NCBI GenBank assembly: GCA_903813345.2
Contig: CAIIXF020000007.1
Location: 1,615,730 to 1,679,729, forward strand
DNA length: 64,000 nucleotides
Origin: Owenia fusiformis
Lineage: Eukaryota > Annelida > Polychaeta > Sabellida > Oweniidae
Direction: 5' to 3'
The first letter of the stretch is position 1, and each line of letters opens with the position of its first letter. The notes beneath the pieces were generated by a model. That model saw only the letters and a program-made list of their open reading frames with translations. It searched no databases and was not told the DNA's origin. A program made the position numbers and the translations under genes. Positions 34,001 to 49,000 of this stretch are shown here, in pieces.

Positions 34001-37000
34001 GGCCAACTGACTTAATGTTAAATGAACCTCTATAAGTAGAACACCTTTTAAAGTGGAACACATCTTAGAGGTTCCAGGGGTGTTCCACTTAGACATGTTT
34101 TACAGTTTATAGTTTGTATCCAGTACATGTGCTCTCCAGGATTTTTCCTGTGGTTATAAAACTCATATCATTAATCTTAATCTAATGGTCCTTTTTCCAT
34201 ATAGCTTTGAAATCTCTTTAAAGTCTCGTTTCTAATGAGATTTTAGGAAATCTGCATTTTTAACCATTAAATACTAAATTTTCTTCCATTCGATGGCATA
34301 TTTGAATTCCCTGTGTAATTGTCTTTCAAAACAACTTTGATTTGCACTGTTATTTATCTTTATTCAAATTCTAATGATTTTCTGGTTTTGTAAAAAAAGG
34401 TCGGGCCAAATCTCCATTGACACAATGCTGAAAAACCTTTAAAAGTTCAGATGCAATGCAGTCTTCAGAGTTTAGTACTTTTTCACAATGATGAAAAATG
34501 ATCATATATGCATTAAAGATACATTTATGTTAAATTTCAGCTTAATTTCTTTTGTTCTTCCTTTTCAGAGATATTTTGTACTTGATAGTGGCATCATGAC
34601 ATACGCCAAAACACCATCTGATGTGAGTAAAATTAGATATTAACATTAATATAATGGATCATTAATATAATGGATCATTCAGTGGTGGTTATTTAGAATA
34701 TATGAAATACAGTAAAACCTCAAGAAGTGAAACACCTCTGCTGGTGAAATACTTTTCAGAGTCCCATGAACAACTTACTTAATGTTAAATAGACTTCTAT
34801 AGGTGGAACACTTCCCAGGTGGAACACTTTCTAGAGGTACCAAAGGTGTTCCACTTAGACAGGTTTAACTGTACCTATTCAGGAATATGCTGTTAGTACA
34901 GTAAAGTGGGACATCCAAATTTAGGATATTGAATTTCTGTAATGAAGCATACCTTGGATTGATTGTCATGGCAACCACAAAATGCAGAATAGTGGTAATT
35001 ACTTAGACTGTCTAAACTAATTGAAACCTTTGGGTGTAATTAGTGAATTAACAGTCTTCTGTCTCCGAAACTTTGTTAAGTGAATATTTAGATTGCATGA
35101 TTTGGTACAAAAGCTTACGTTTGACCTTCTATTAGCTCTCTTGAAATATGGACGTTTATTTGGTCTAAAAGTAGTTCACATATTAGACATTCTGGATGTA
35201 ATACCTTGATAGATCAAGATGAGTATTACCAGCTTTCAAAATACTTGATTAAACTGCCAAACCTATTGCCTATTTATCAAGCAATATACAAGTTGAAATG
35301 TGTTTTGATTTATTAGTACCCATTAGTCTATTTTAAGACAGAAATACTCCACTGTGAGCTGTACTGTGGAAACTGTGAAAGGAACACTCTAAAGTGAAAA
35401 ATTTGTTTTTATATCCTTTAACTCCCATGTTATCAGGGATTTTCAATGTGAGCACCTCTCAGTGGTACTGATCTGCTATTTTGCCTTATTGTACAGTTTT
35501 TTCATCAAGGGAGGCCACTAAATTGTGCCATTTCAACAACTACATGACATGTACATAATAGTAAAAATTTAAAATAGTGAATTATGAAATTTAAAATTTG
35601 TGAAAAGAACAAACGTGAATTTCACATGTTTTACAATAACATTGTTTTATAGCCTTGTAGAATAGATTGTTACATATTGAGCTTCAGATTCACAGATTTT
35701 CAGCATGTATTTCCAATTTTCAATTAGTATAAATCTTATATATTTCAGATTGCGAAAGGGAAAATCCATGGAACCATAGATCTTGGTTTGTCCGTTATAT
35801 CATATAAAAAATACACAAAACGACTAGACATAGATGCTGAGGATATTATCTACCATTTAAAGGTACCTAGCAAAATAAACATGAAAATGTTATGAGTAAA
35901 GCTAATTTATTCTAAATAGAAGATATGTGTCACTATGACATCCTGAAATGCCATTAGAGAGCAATCAGTTTTACATACAGTCATACAGTGCAGTGTACAG
36001 TAACAGTGTACAGTGTACAGTGCAGTCTACTGTAACATATCTTTATTTTGTCAAAAATTTAAAATACAAAATTTCCCCAAGTGACAGATTATCCCAACGA
36101 ACAAAGTTCGGTAGGGATATAGTGAAGCCCTCCGTCCGTCCGTCCGTCTGTCCGTCCGTCAGTCAGTCCGTCCGTCTGTCCGGAAGATAACTCAAATACT
36201 AGTTGACGGATTTTCTTCATATTAAGTGGAAAGATGTATATTGGTGAATAGTTTTACGCAAAAAAAAAATTTTCAAGATGGCCACCGCTTCAAAAATGAC
36301 GGGACTTTTTCGCAAAAATCATAAATTTTTCATTCTAAACCAAAGTAATTAATATTATTCTTTGAAATTTTGTTAGTATATTCACAACATTTATCTATTT
36401 CACATATATTCCCTGTTTTTCATCCTGACCCCCAGGGGCCGTGTATGGGGGGACAGGAAAACAGAAATTTTCGCTAATTTTTAGATCTTTCTGAAGTATA
36501 GCTTTATTATACTCAAATAAAAGGCGATTAAGAGTAGATTGCAGATATTGTATCTTTTTTCTGATTCGAGCCTCGTAAAATTCAAAATGGCCGTCTAATG
36601 TACGATTTCGCAATAATTTTTCGATCCCTTCAAAGTATGGCTATATTATACTCAAATTGAAGGAATTTTGGAGTAGATCACAATTATGGTATTATTTTTC
36701 AAATTTGTATCTCAGAAAATTCAAAATGGCTGCTTTGCAGGAATTCGCAATTCTAAAATCTATTTTTTTCAGTTTTAACCAAAGTGATGAGTATAATTGA
36801 TTGGAATTCGGTAATTAATATTTTGTTCGTTGGGATTTGCTACTCCGCGGAGTTGCCGTTATCTAGTTGTATCTGTAAAAGCTCACTCACTACCAGCTGG
36901 CGCAATATCCTGGGAAATTAGAATATTTTATTCCTGTCATATTTTCTGTACATAGTGCTATTCTAGACAGATACATGAAAGATGGATTCCAACTAATCAT

Positions 37001-40000
37001 GATTTATGAGAATTCAAACTTGACAGTTTCTCAATCGGGAATAATATCATCTCAGTGGTTTATAGCTACAGGAGGTTGATTTCCTCTATCTATCTGTACT
37101 AAGGGCTTGTGATAAAAAACAGTTCATTTATAGCCTTTATATTGTCGAAATGTGTTGGAAAACTCATTAGTCAAGATACTGACTTGTTCTTGTGTCAATA
37201 GGAGTTCAGTCAGGACAAGAATTTACTTGGATGAGTTAACTTTAATTAACTATTTGTTTAGTTGTTGTTTTGGTTGAGTAGAATCAGGGTTCAACAGATT
37301 TGGTTGAGTTGACTAGTGGACTATCTAAGTTGCCTTAGGTAGTTAGCTGAGGCATTATTTTTTAACTGATTCAGTTGACTTGACCTTGAACTTGAACTGA
37401 CATAGTTTGAGATGACCGGGAAGCGTTCAGGCACTAAAACCTTACATTTTCACAGTGAATAACTTCTATATCTTCACTAGTCTACTGCTGTGCATCTTGT
37501 ATTATTTAAAAAAGAGATATCATGTGTGTTGTTTTGTGAATTACTTTAGGTGAAGAGTTCCAATATTTTTGATGGCTGGATCACCGAGATTACACACCAC
37601 AGACTTTATAGACAGCACAAGATTTCCTATGGAGACCGCGACGTCAGCAAAATCAATAAATTTTCTAGTCAGGAAGAAACTGCTCCAGAAACTTATGTTA
37701 CACCTACTCAGGAAAAACCACCAGGTGAAAAACAATATTACATTCATTTAATTATTAATTAAAAAATTGTTCCTCATTCATACCAATTTATTATTGCCCA
37801 TTCTCTTTTCATATTATCATTAACTATTTCTATCACAGCTTCTTTGATCCAGCTTTTTATTAGTCTATTTTTATCAAAATCCAACATTGGTTTTTTATCT
37901 AGTCAGTACATCACACAATTATTTTGAAGTGAATGATCCATAATTCCTAACTTATGAAGTATAACTTTTGAACACATTTTCCTATTATTATTAACTCTTG
38001 TTTTCTTGGCAATTATAGAAAAAAAGGATTGAGGAGATTTTTGAAGATATCTTTTGTTTCTTAATTGAACTTCTCTTATTTATTTATAGATGAGCTGTTC
38101 CGTGAATTACAACGCACACTGAGCCTAACGAAGGTGAGATCAGGAAGTATGAAATCTCGAAGTTCCACTTTAACTCGCGGTCAAGGGAGAGTTGCAGCCT
38201 GGCTGCTAGACATGACTGGTTTGGATAAATGCAATACAGGTTAGTCATACATTCAACCTGGAAATTGTTCATGATATAGGTACATGATACAGGTTTAAAT
38301 GTCAACCCTAGAAGTGGTGACATATTGTTATAGTGTCCAATATCTTTGTGGATGCTGTTCGGTGGTCAGCGTTCAGAGTTCAGCATATGTAATAATTTGC
38401 AGTAACTCATACAAGGTGCTGACATTTTGTCATGGTAATTCGTTATATAAACTTGTTAATTGCAATGAAGGCCAAACATTTATTTTGGTTATTGTATGAT
38501 TTTTGATATAATAGCCAATTTCATATTCTGTTATGTATATTTTATGTATCATTTTTTCCAGATATTGTTTATTTCCTTAGGGTCTCATCAACTAGTAAAT
38601 TATTAGTGTAATAAATGGCTATTTTATTGAGTGCTTAATAAAGGCAATATATTGTAGATTTGGAGAATGTCCATGCTAGGTTGGTAGAACTGAACGAAGT
38701 CCTACAGAAGCTAGGCCAGTCTAATAGTCCTTTACAGCCAGGTGGCTCATCCAATACAGAGGTAAGCTCCCTAGTATGCAATGTAATATTCTCACTTGGT
38801 GTGTCACTTACCATAGTCAATGTAATAGTTGCCCATGCTATCTCAAGACTTGAGTGTAATTATTGGTGTATGAGGTATTATTACAATGAATATGGTATGT
38901 TTTGATATACTATTCTTCAAATATCACATTGTTATTTACAGTTTTGTGTGTTTCACTTTTATATATCCTTTTGTGTTACAGTTGTGTCATCTTTGTAGAT
39001 ATGTCAAATATGTGTCAAAGTGCAAGTTGACTAAGGGTGTTACTTAAGTAAAAATTACTTGCCCAACATTCAGACCTGTAGTATTGAAAAGACACAAGCA
39101 CAAGTCTGTACCAACAATTGCCGGATGGTATACCGACCTCTAAGTTTGAATCTGGTATTTAGGAAATGCTTTACTTGAATGTGTTATCTCTCTTGTGTCC
39201 TACATTGCACAGCATCATATTATGTCCCATCCTTTTATGGGACTATTAAAGGGAGGTCTATCTGGGATCCCATATAGCCTCTACAGGTTCCATCAGTGGG
39301 TATTTTGTCAAACTTTCTTATTGTAGATCTATTCTTTCATTTTTTCATCTATAGTATGTATACCAGGCTTTTGAAATTTATATTGTATATCAGACTTGAA
39401 AAGGAATGTACAGGGTGTCAAAAAACAACGGCACCCCCCTCTCCAGCAAAAAGTCCTGAATGTTCCATATTGTGTCATACATCATTTGAAAGATAATTTA
39501 ATTCTGGAGTAACTCCTCAAATTTCATTTATAAAAACTTTATATTAAAAAAGCTACATTGTTTTTAAGTTTGCTACTTTGGTACTTTATTTGCTGCTCTG
39601 TTACTGGTTAAAGGTCAAATCTTCAGAAAGTGGAATATGAAAGAATTAGCTCAGATTTCAACTGCACTGAACATATGGGTTCAGTTCTGAAAAACAGGGT
39701 ATAGGAACTGATGGACGAAGAGCCTCTTGAAAAAAGACACAGTGAGGATGTATTTCTGAAGAATTTGAGGAAAGTGCTTAGAGGATTATGCAATGCTACA
39801 CCTTTATCTGAATTTTCATTGAAATCATATCCGTCCAGATAAGCTGCTGTTTGAGCAGCAACTGGCGATCATACCAACTACTAAGATTCAGCTGTAAATC
39901 TGTAAAATTACATGATATAAAACTGATATTTCTCAGGTAACTCCAGAATTAAATTGTCTTTAAAATGACATATGACACATCATGTAATATTAAGTACTTT

Positions 40001-43000
40001 TTGCTGTAGAGGGGGGTGCCGTTGTTTTTTGACACCCTGTATATTCTGGAGTATTTTAAATAAAACCAGTTCTATCTTTTGCATTTGCAAAGTTCAAGAT
40101 ATTGAAACAAAATTCTTATAGGTGGATTCAGAGATTTTCAAAAATATTGTATATCCATAGTAGAATGTAGTCTAATGCTGCATTACTTCTCAAATCAACC
40201 TAACTTGTCAATCATAATGATTTCTAATTCATTAGTACTATTGTACAGGATATATGTAGCTTTAATGCTGCTTTTATACTATTAGTTCTGAATACAGCGT
40301 ATAAAATCTATGTATAGTATACCATTAGTCTGTAACAAGGGCATGACCTAGTTGCGTTGTGGGGAGACATTTTGCTTGACTACTGTTAGGTGACTCTAGT
40401 CTATTCATTCATTTTATATCTTAGACCACAAGTGAAACCCGAAAATTGTTGTCATAAGACCCTTATCTTAAGAACATCAAGTGGATTATTTTACCGTTCA
40501 CCGTTCCTAGATCCATGGTGTACTATACATATACCATTACTTAAGTATCTAGTAACATTGAATTATTTTTACACAGCTCTTTTTTGATTTGTATATAATT
40601 CCTTACCTTGAGCCTAAATCTAGATGTATAAGACACTTGGATCACTAACAAGAATGCGATGAATATACTCCTTGCTGTTTGACCTGCAGCAAAATGTAAA
40701 CATCTAAACCTTGATTCTAGCCGTCAGTTTGTTACTGTACGATGTTTCAGCCATCATGAATACCATACCTTACAAAACATTTTGAGATAGGGTCACTTGT
40801 GAATTTATTGATCACCCCTTGTATCTTGACAGATGACAAAATTTTATACCTTCTATACAAAAACAAATTATGCTTAACAAAGTATTTAATTACTCTGGCC
40901 AACACACACTTTCTGTATATTGAATGTTCACTAAATTGTTACTGTACTATGCTTCTATGCTTGAATTGAGCTAAGAACAAACTCTCTTTGCATAATGAAA
41001 GCACTATCAGCAAGCCTCTCTCTAAGACAACATGTTTAGGACTGTTTTATGATAATTAAAATAAAGCTTCAATGTCAATGCTCATGAGACAGGGGGTATT
41101 TCTTGAAGATATTTGAGAGATGTCAAGTCCAGATCTCCTTCAAATGTATGAATGATTAAGTTTCAAATATCATAATTCTCAATAAACCTTTAAATTCTTC
41201 AAATATTGCCATTACAGATTAGCGAATCCATTGTTCTTTTTAAGATTTCCAGTTTTTTAAAAAAGACTAATGACTTGTGTGGATTCATGGTACTTTAAAA
41301 TGTTTGATTTTTTCTTATTGTGCCTTTATGCTCCATGTACAACCCACATGCATATTATTGTAAAGAGAGTTTGCTATCTGTCTCTACCACTGATTAGATG
41401 TAGATTGTATTACATGTAGTGTAAATATAGCGTGGGGGTGTCACAAAATAAGGTATGTGGAAGCATAAGATCCATGCCTATTTCCAAATATTTAAGAAAA
41501 TCTTTTTAAAAACATGAGCCAAAACCTTTTAGGGTAACATTTTTTTGAGAAGCTTACATGGGTCCCTTTGGCCCCTTATACACATTTGTACACTTGTGAC
41601 ACCCCACTCATCTATAGTGTATGCTCCTTCATAGTCAACACTGTATGCTTTCATTATCTCTCACACAACCAGCTCAACACCAGTAGCCTCAAAAAAGAGA
41701 AAACAGGAATCCGCCTTTCTTTCCGTAAATCTAGTTCCAAGAAGGAGAAGAAAGGGGCGCGGACCCCTGAGTTGCCTCGTAAGAGCCTCGTAAGTAGCGA
41801 GAGAAGAGCATCATATATGGGACAAACTAACCAGGTGGATAGCTAGCTAGCTTAATTAGTATATATGTATATCCCATAATTTTCTAGCATTTTGCTGTTG
41901 CTCTGAAAAAGCACATCAAGTGGCATCTTCAACTGCATGGGCAAAGAGAACCTGGTTCTGGGCTCACCTTCGAAAGTATATTGAATTTCACTTTGACTCA
42001 TTCAATTTCTTACAATACTCTATAATTAAACTGTATTTTGAAAATAAAAATCAAGAATATATATGTAAAATATGGAACGTGGCTGAGTGATCCATAATAG
42101 TCTAATAGCTTTTTGAAAAGACATTGGTACATGGTATGTGCTTGTATGTCTATTGGTACACAGGACCCCTTCATGGATTGTATTCTTCAGTGCCAATCTA
42201 TACAGTATGAAACATACCAGAGGTATACCCCTCAAATGTTGATAAGCTATGTAAAATTATATAATAAAAATATTATACCATATTATTGACAAACGGCCTC
42301 CTGGCATGCAAAAAGATGACAAAACCAATGGAAAATTATGGGATGGATGTGAATTATTGTAATTTCTTTGTAGATTGTAATTTAGATTAAGTTAGATAGG
42401 TACTATTGTAGATGTACTGCAGGACTTAGCCACCTTCTTTCTGAACTTAATCTTAACAAAGTTCTGTCATCAGAAGTGAATGTTTTGCTGTAAAGAAATT
42501 TTGTTTATTCTACCCAAACATTGATATAATGATTTTTCCTCTTTGTGTGTGGTACTAGGAAAAGGCTTTAGCTAGCTGAAGCTAATTTGATGGTGTATCT
42601 TTAGAAGAACTCCGTAGTTAACATTAGAAATTTTTAGTTCTTTCCAATTTTGTACTGTATATCTGATGATTTGTGATTCCCGTTACCCATGATCTATGGG
42701 ACCCATAATGTGTGAGATCTTAATGTGAATCTTCTTAATCATGTCTCTATGTGATCTCATTGAATTTTTAATATTTAAAACTGTGTTGAACTCCTCCCCC
42801 CTCCCTCTGTATCTTTGATACTGGGTTTTCAAATAAAAATAAATGTTTCTTTTATATAAAGCTTATACGGTGAATTTACATTCTAGCTTTTCTGTATAAT
42901 ACAATTGCATGATGGTAAAATAAATGCATCCATGCATGGGAATTGGTTAAGGAATATGTAAAAGTGCATGCCTAAATAATAGGCTATTACAGATATTAAA

Positions 43001-46000
43001 AATGACTGTTATATATTGTACGTTAATGTCTCGAGATAGCATCAAATGAAGTCATTCAAATTGAAAAACATTCCAAGCTAATCTATGAAATGTTTTCTGT
43101 TTGAAAGTACACAACTGCATAAAGAATTCCCAGCACTTGCGAATAGTTCCAATTAACACAAATTGACCACTGATTAATCTTCATTAATCTGTAAAAAACA
43201 AATTGTCAATGAGATAATATTGTAAAGAAAACTCCATTTGTATTACAGCTTTCCCCCGGTGGGAGTGAACGATTTCACTTGAGCTCATCCAATCCTAACT
43301 TATCAACCCTCGACACAGACAGGGGTCGACCAATCAGCCTTCCTAACACATTCCTCAACACGTCACCTCCAAGTAAAGAGCAACTAGTCCAGGACAACCA
43401 TTTACGTGAAGATTTTATTGGAACCGCTAAAAATAGTAAGATCATGTTCTTGCACTGAATTTAGAGATGATCATTCGTTCATCAGTTTGTTTCCCAACAT
43501 GAAACCATTGAATTATTCATGAGATTATTATTCCATTAAACAAAGTTTGAGTAGGGATTTAAAGAAGTTGCCCATCTATCTGTTCATCCATCCAGAGTTG
43601 GTAGTCAATCAGCAGGTTGTTAAAAATCAAAACATGATGTCATGTACATGTAATTCCAACTAAATGTAATATTTACTGACATGATTATTTATTTTCAGTT
43701 TATGAAAGTTTGAAAGGCTTGGTGTCAAATATGGACACTGAGAGGGAGAAGATCCGTCATGCTTTGGAGCAAGACTCCCTCGCTCCTTTAGGAGCAACAA
43801 CCAACTATGCAGTAAAACAACAACTCATTGAGGTACCAGCTTGCATTAAACATAACATTAGAAAAATTGTAGAAAGCAAATTTTCTGATTTCCTTTGATT
43901 TTCCAGAATTCAGACTGTAGACTTATAATTTGTAAAATTGTTTACAATTGCTTTTATTAAGTTCATTACCTAAATTAATCATACCTAAATGTTATCTGGA
44001 TTCCAAGCAAACCGCTTAACAGGAAGTTTTGAAATTTTCAATTGGATGTTTCTTTGTTTAAAAATGTATAACCGCTTATTTCTCGGGAATGCTGGGGAAG
44101 TAAAATCTTTGTCACTGGGTGCCTTGGTAAAGTATTAGGGATGTGTTATGTTGCCATTTGTTATCCCAATCTGTGTGTCATTTCTTGTAGGCCCAGAGGC
44201 AGAATGCTGAGCTAAGGGCTAGATTGTCTAGGATAGCTGGAGAGTGTGATGTATCTGGGGTTGTTCCTATACCTACAGTAACAGTGGACTCTGCCCCTGT
44301 ATCTGTGAGTGCTTTTTCTACACTCAACTCACATATAGCATCTAACCAGAGTATATCATGTGTAAAAGGATTTTTGATACCTGATTCTGAGACTTACCAA
44401 TTTTCCTGTACTTGCCTTCCGTCCAGGCAATAACTCAAATACCGTTGGCCCGATTTTGTTCATATTTTGTATACATATTCCCCTATGGGGGCGATTTTCA
44501 AAATGGCCGTTCATTTAAAAATGGTGGCCATTTTTGTGCCAATTTTACAGTAATTTAGGTGAAATATATAAAACTATCATAGCAATATGTTTTAAATGTA
44601 AAAAATGTAGGACATAAATAAAGCTAAAAATGTAGATATTAAAGCAGCACATGGCAGCCATTTTGAAAAATGGCGGCCTTTACTCGTTATTTTACAATTT
44701 TACTACGTAAATTAATATCACTTACCAATTATGTCATTACAATATGCTAAAAGCTACCATAGTCACCTTTTATTGGAACAATTATTTTCCACTTTCACTT
44801 TCGGTTTCCCGGAAGCCCCGCCCACTCTACGTCATAGTCGGGCATGCGCACCATTCATTTTTCTACCATTTTGAAAGTCACACAAAATTTTCAAAAGTGC
44901 GATAAATTGGTACAAAAACGAGCGTTACAAGTCTACTATGTCGACGAATACAACGCAGTTAGATACAACAGAAGGGGTTAATACCCAGGGTGATCCACGA
45001 GTTAGCCCAGCGCGCTCGAACAAAGGTAAATCACCGGTTGTGAAGTCTAAAGTTCTAGAAAAAGACCGGCGTGGCCGTAGAGAAAGTCGAAGTACTTCAA
45101 TTTCTAGTAGGTCAGACTCTGACACTTCGTTTAAAAGACGTAAAAAACATCGTCACAGAGATTCGGCTTCTCCTAAACGGCGACGTCACAGAACTAAATC
45201 TATTTCCTCAAGTCCGAGGGGTAGATACAGATCGAGATCCAGGTCTAGATCCAGGTCTAGATCAAGGAGATCACGTTCTCATTCCTCAAGTCCGAGGGTG
45301 AGATACAGATCTAAAGATAGACTTCACAATCGTAAAAGGTCTAGATCTAAGTCCAGGTCTAGATACAAGTACAAACATAGATCAAAGTCTAGGTCTAGAT
45401 CAAAGTCTTTGTCCTCAAGTCCGAGGAAAAGACACAAATCTTCACATCATAGATCTGCTTATAGGTCTCATAGATCTCCTTCTTTAAGTCCTAAGAAGAG
45501 ATACTATCGTAAACAATCTCCTTCTATAAGTCCTAAAAGGAGACGTTACAGAAATGATAAAGATTCACCCAGATACGATAAGTATCAATGGGAGAGAGAT
45601 CAATTTATCAATCCGAGAATTGATCAGAGACAGGAAATGTTTCAGAATTTCTTGCAAGACCAGCAAGTTCTGAGAGCGATGTATGCAGGATCTGCATACA
45701 TACCTCAAAATATTTCCAAGAAAACACAGTCAAGGCCATGGTCTGTGAATGATGATCACACTCAAGTAAATGATGATCACACACAAGAAAAGGATGATCA
45801 CATTCAAATAAATGATGATCATCAATTTAAATCACCTCCTTCTCTTACAAGAACCATTTCTCTCAATAGAGACGATGATTCAGTTACTATAGAGTTGGAG
45901 AATGATGGTGAACAGGAAGATCCTGATACTAAGCCATCAAATGAGGTGGCAAGAGCCAAATTAGAATTTTTGGCAGCCACTGAAGTCGTTAAAAAATCTT

Positions 46001-49000
46001 TCCCTGAGATAGCAGAGATGTCAACACCTAAGAATAAGGTCAAATCTTGGTCTCTAGTGAAAGATAAACCTTCAGTATTGACTAATTCTTTACAACTGCC
46101 ACTTTGCCCAGGTGTAAAGAACAACTTGATTGAAGGAGTCCCCTTTGCAGATCTCAAAGAACTTATGACTCTTGAGCCCCAAACTGGCAAGTTGTTTCAA
46201 GACAACTTGGCCAAAGTGAAAGAAAATTTGAGGAAAGCTAAAAATGATATAGCGCAGAATCAAATTCTTGACTACACCTCTAAAAAGGAGGACAAAAACA
46301 AACCCAAAACTTCCAATAAGTTCCAGAACAAAGATAGTTCTTTTCGTGGAAAAGGACGGGGTTCAAAGGGGTTTTCTCGAGGAAGAGGCAGAGGTAAATC
46401 TGTCGGTAGAGGAAAGTCCACTGATAAACAGTGACTTATTCCAGGTCGAAAATTACCTCCATACATCGTCAAACGACAAAGTAGGTGGGAGGTTGATGGA
46501 ATTCTGGCAGGAATGGAGTCAAATAAATGCTTCGGCAAAAGTGATAAACCTTTTAAAAGAAGGCTATTATCTTCCATTCAAAGAAAAGCCAAAGTTACAA
46601 AAGACTCCCCTTTGGTCAGAATTTCACAATCCTCTAAAAAGAGCGGCAGTTTTCGACCTAATAAACACTCTCCTAGAGGAGAATGCTATAGAACATGTAG
46701 AAGACATTTCTTCCCCAGGTTTTTACAGTCGAATATTTCTGGTTCCAAAAAAGTCATCCGACAAATGGAGACCCGTGACAGACCTGTCAACTCTAAATCT
46801 TTTTCTGAATGTCCCATCATTCAAGATGGACACTCCAGAAATCATCAAAAGAAATCTGGAGAAGGGAATGTACATGACTTCTATAGACCTTCGACAGGCC
46901 TATTTGCATGTCCCTATCGCCAGGTCTCACCAGAAATATCTGAGATTTGCCGTGAAAGGTCGGGGAGTCTTCCAATGGAAATGTCTTCCATTTGGTCTAG
47001 CAACAGCTCCTTTAATTTTCACAGAGATAGTTTCTCAGATCAAAAAATTCCTTCATTCAATAAATATAAAGATGTTCCAATATCTCGACGATTGGATGAT
47101 AATAGCATCATCACACCAAGTAAGTTCAGAGAACACGCAGACTGTGTGCAACTTAACGAAAAAGTTAGGCTTTCTCCTAAATCTGGAGAAGTCAGAGTTA
47201 AATCCAACTCAGCAACTTACTTACCTGGGCTCACTTTACGACCTAAAGAAAGGTCTAATTTTACCCACTCAATACAGAGTGAAGTTACTCGAAACAGAGA
47301 TACAGCGTTTCCTAGCGAAACCTTTACAAACAGCAAAATTCTGGAAAAGAATTTTGGGTCTCCTAGCGGCAACAGAGAAAATTGTGCCATTAGGGAGATT
47401 GTTCATGAGGGAGATGCAATACGATCTCCAGAGAAATTGGAATGCCTCAAAGGACATGAACATTTTGATTCCATGGTCCAAAATGACAAGACAAGACTTA
47501 GTCTGGTGGCTAAACAAGGACAATCTTGTGAAAGGTGTTCCGATTCAAATGCAGAATTCAGTAGATCTAAAACTGTTCACAGACAGTTCAATGACAGCTT
47601 GGGGAGCACATTTAGAAAATCTAGAAGTTTCAAAGATGTGGTCCAAACAAGATCTGAACCTGCACATCAACATGAAGGAGTTGATGGCAGTAGAGTTAAG
47701 TCTCAAACATTTTCAACCTCAAGTACAGGGGAAAAGGATACAAGTATCCTCAGACAATGCATCCACTGTGGCCTATTTGAAAAATCAAGGCGGCACACAT
47801 TCTTACCAGTTATTCAAGGTAACAAAAAGAATTCTGCTATGGAATCAAGTCAACAATATAGAAATGACAATACGTCATATTCCAGGGAGATTGAACATTC
47901 TGGCAGATGCTCTGTCCAGAAAGTCTCAGATTCTGTCAACAGAGTGGAGTCTGAAAGATCAAATTTTCCATGCAATTTGCAGGAAATGGGGAAAACCTCT
48001 AGTAGACCTTTTTGCGACACGACACAACACGAAATTACCTCTATTTGTGTCACCAGTCCCGGATACGCTAGCATGGGAGGTAGATGCTCTAAGTATGGAT
48101 TGGAAAGGTCTGTGGGCTTATGCCTTTCCCCCGACACCATTAATCTCTCTTGTTCTGAACAAGATGTTGCAAACGACAAATGTGGAAATGATTCTCATTG
48201 CCCCATTATGGGAGAAACAAGCATGGTATCCCAGACTGTTAGAGTCTCTTGTAGAGAAACTTCTAAACATTCCAGTAGTTCCAAAAATGTTGAAACAGAC
48301 AAGACAATGGGTATTTCATCAAAATCCCCAAATATTCAAGCTTCACGCTTGGAGGCTGTCAAACAATCCTTTAAAAACAAAGGCTTTTCAAACAAGGTTG
48401 CAGAAAGAATTGCAAAACCTCAAAGAAACTCCTCGATCAAGGTATATGACTCGAAATGGAGAGTCTGGGCTGGTTGGTGTTCTGAACGGAATAGAGATCC
48501 ATTCAGAACTTCTGTTACTGTAGTAGCCGATTTTCTGAATTGGTTATTTGAAGATAGAAAACTTCAACCAGTTACTATAGCAGGATACAGAACAGCCTTA
48601 GGTAATACTCTGAAAGAAACTTCGAATTTAGATATTGGTTCAGATCCTTTGATTTCTTGTTTGCTATCTAATTTCAAACAAGAAAGACCGAGGAATATCT
48701 CTAATAAAATTCCAAACTGGGATTTAAATGTGGTCCTACAAGGTCTTATGAGACCTCCTTTTGAACCTATCGAAATTGTTGATTTAAAATATGTCACGTG
48801 GAAAACGGTTTTTCTCACTCTGTTAGCTTCTGCAGCAAGACGCAGTGAGATACATGCCTTGGTGCTTAAGAAGGTGTCACATAGTATTGACTGGCAATCC
48901 ATTTTTCTGGGATTCAAATCTGACTTTGTACCCAAGACCTTACTAAAGGCTGGAGGTACTGTCCTGAAGGACATTGAGATAAAAGCCTTAACAGGTTTTT

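Larger units (their letters stand above)
32722..34568 (+). other. OSBPL intron 2
   Basis: Holds a decayed echo of the exon-2 end (32842-32883), a hAT MITE (33094-33582) and a Tigger-like MITE (33928-34105). No exon. Confidence 0.6.
38762..41672 (+). other. OSBPL intron 7
   Basis: Carries the mariner derivative at 39411-40039. Otherwise AT-rich, and no exon is seen. Confidence 0.6.

Noticed and set aside
36131-36182. TCCG repeats as a CRISPR-like or satellite array
   Set aside because: A simple microsatellite inside a TIR element; no spacer structure.
41775-41780. First GTAAGA at the end of OSBPL exon 8 as the donor
   Set aside because: It is 11 nt upstream of the second donor and would break phase with exon 9.
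46513-48340. Stop-free frame before the recombinase domain as a separate protein
   Set aside because: It overlaps the RT/RNase H frame and has no recognised domain. Reported only as possible overlap, not as its own gene.
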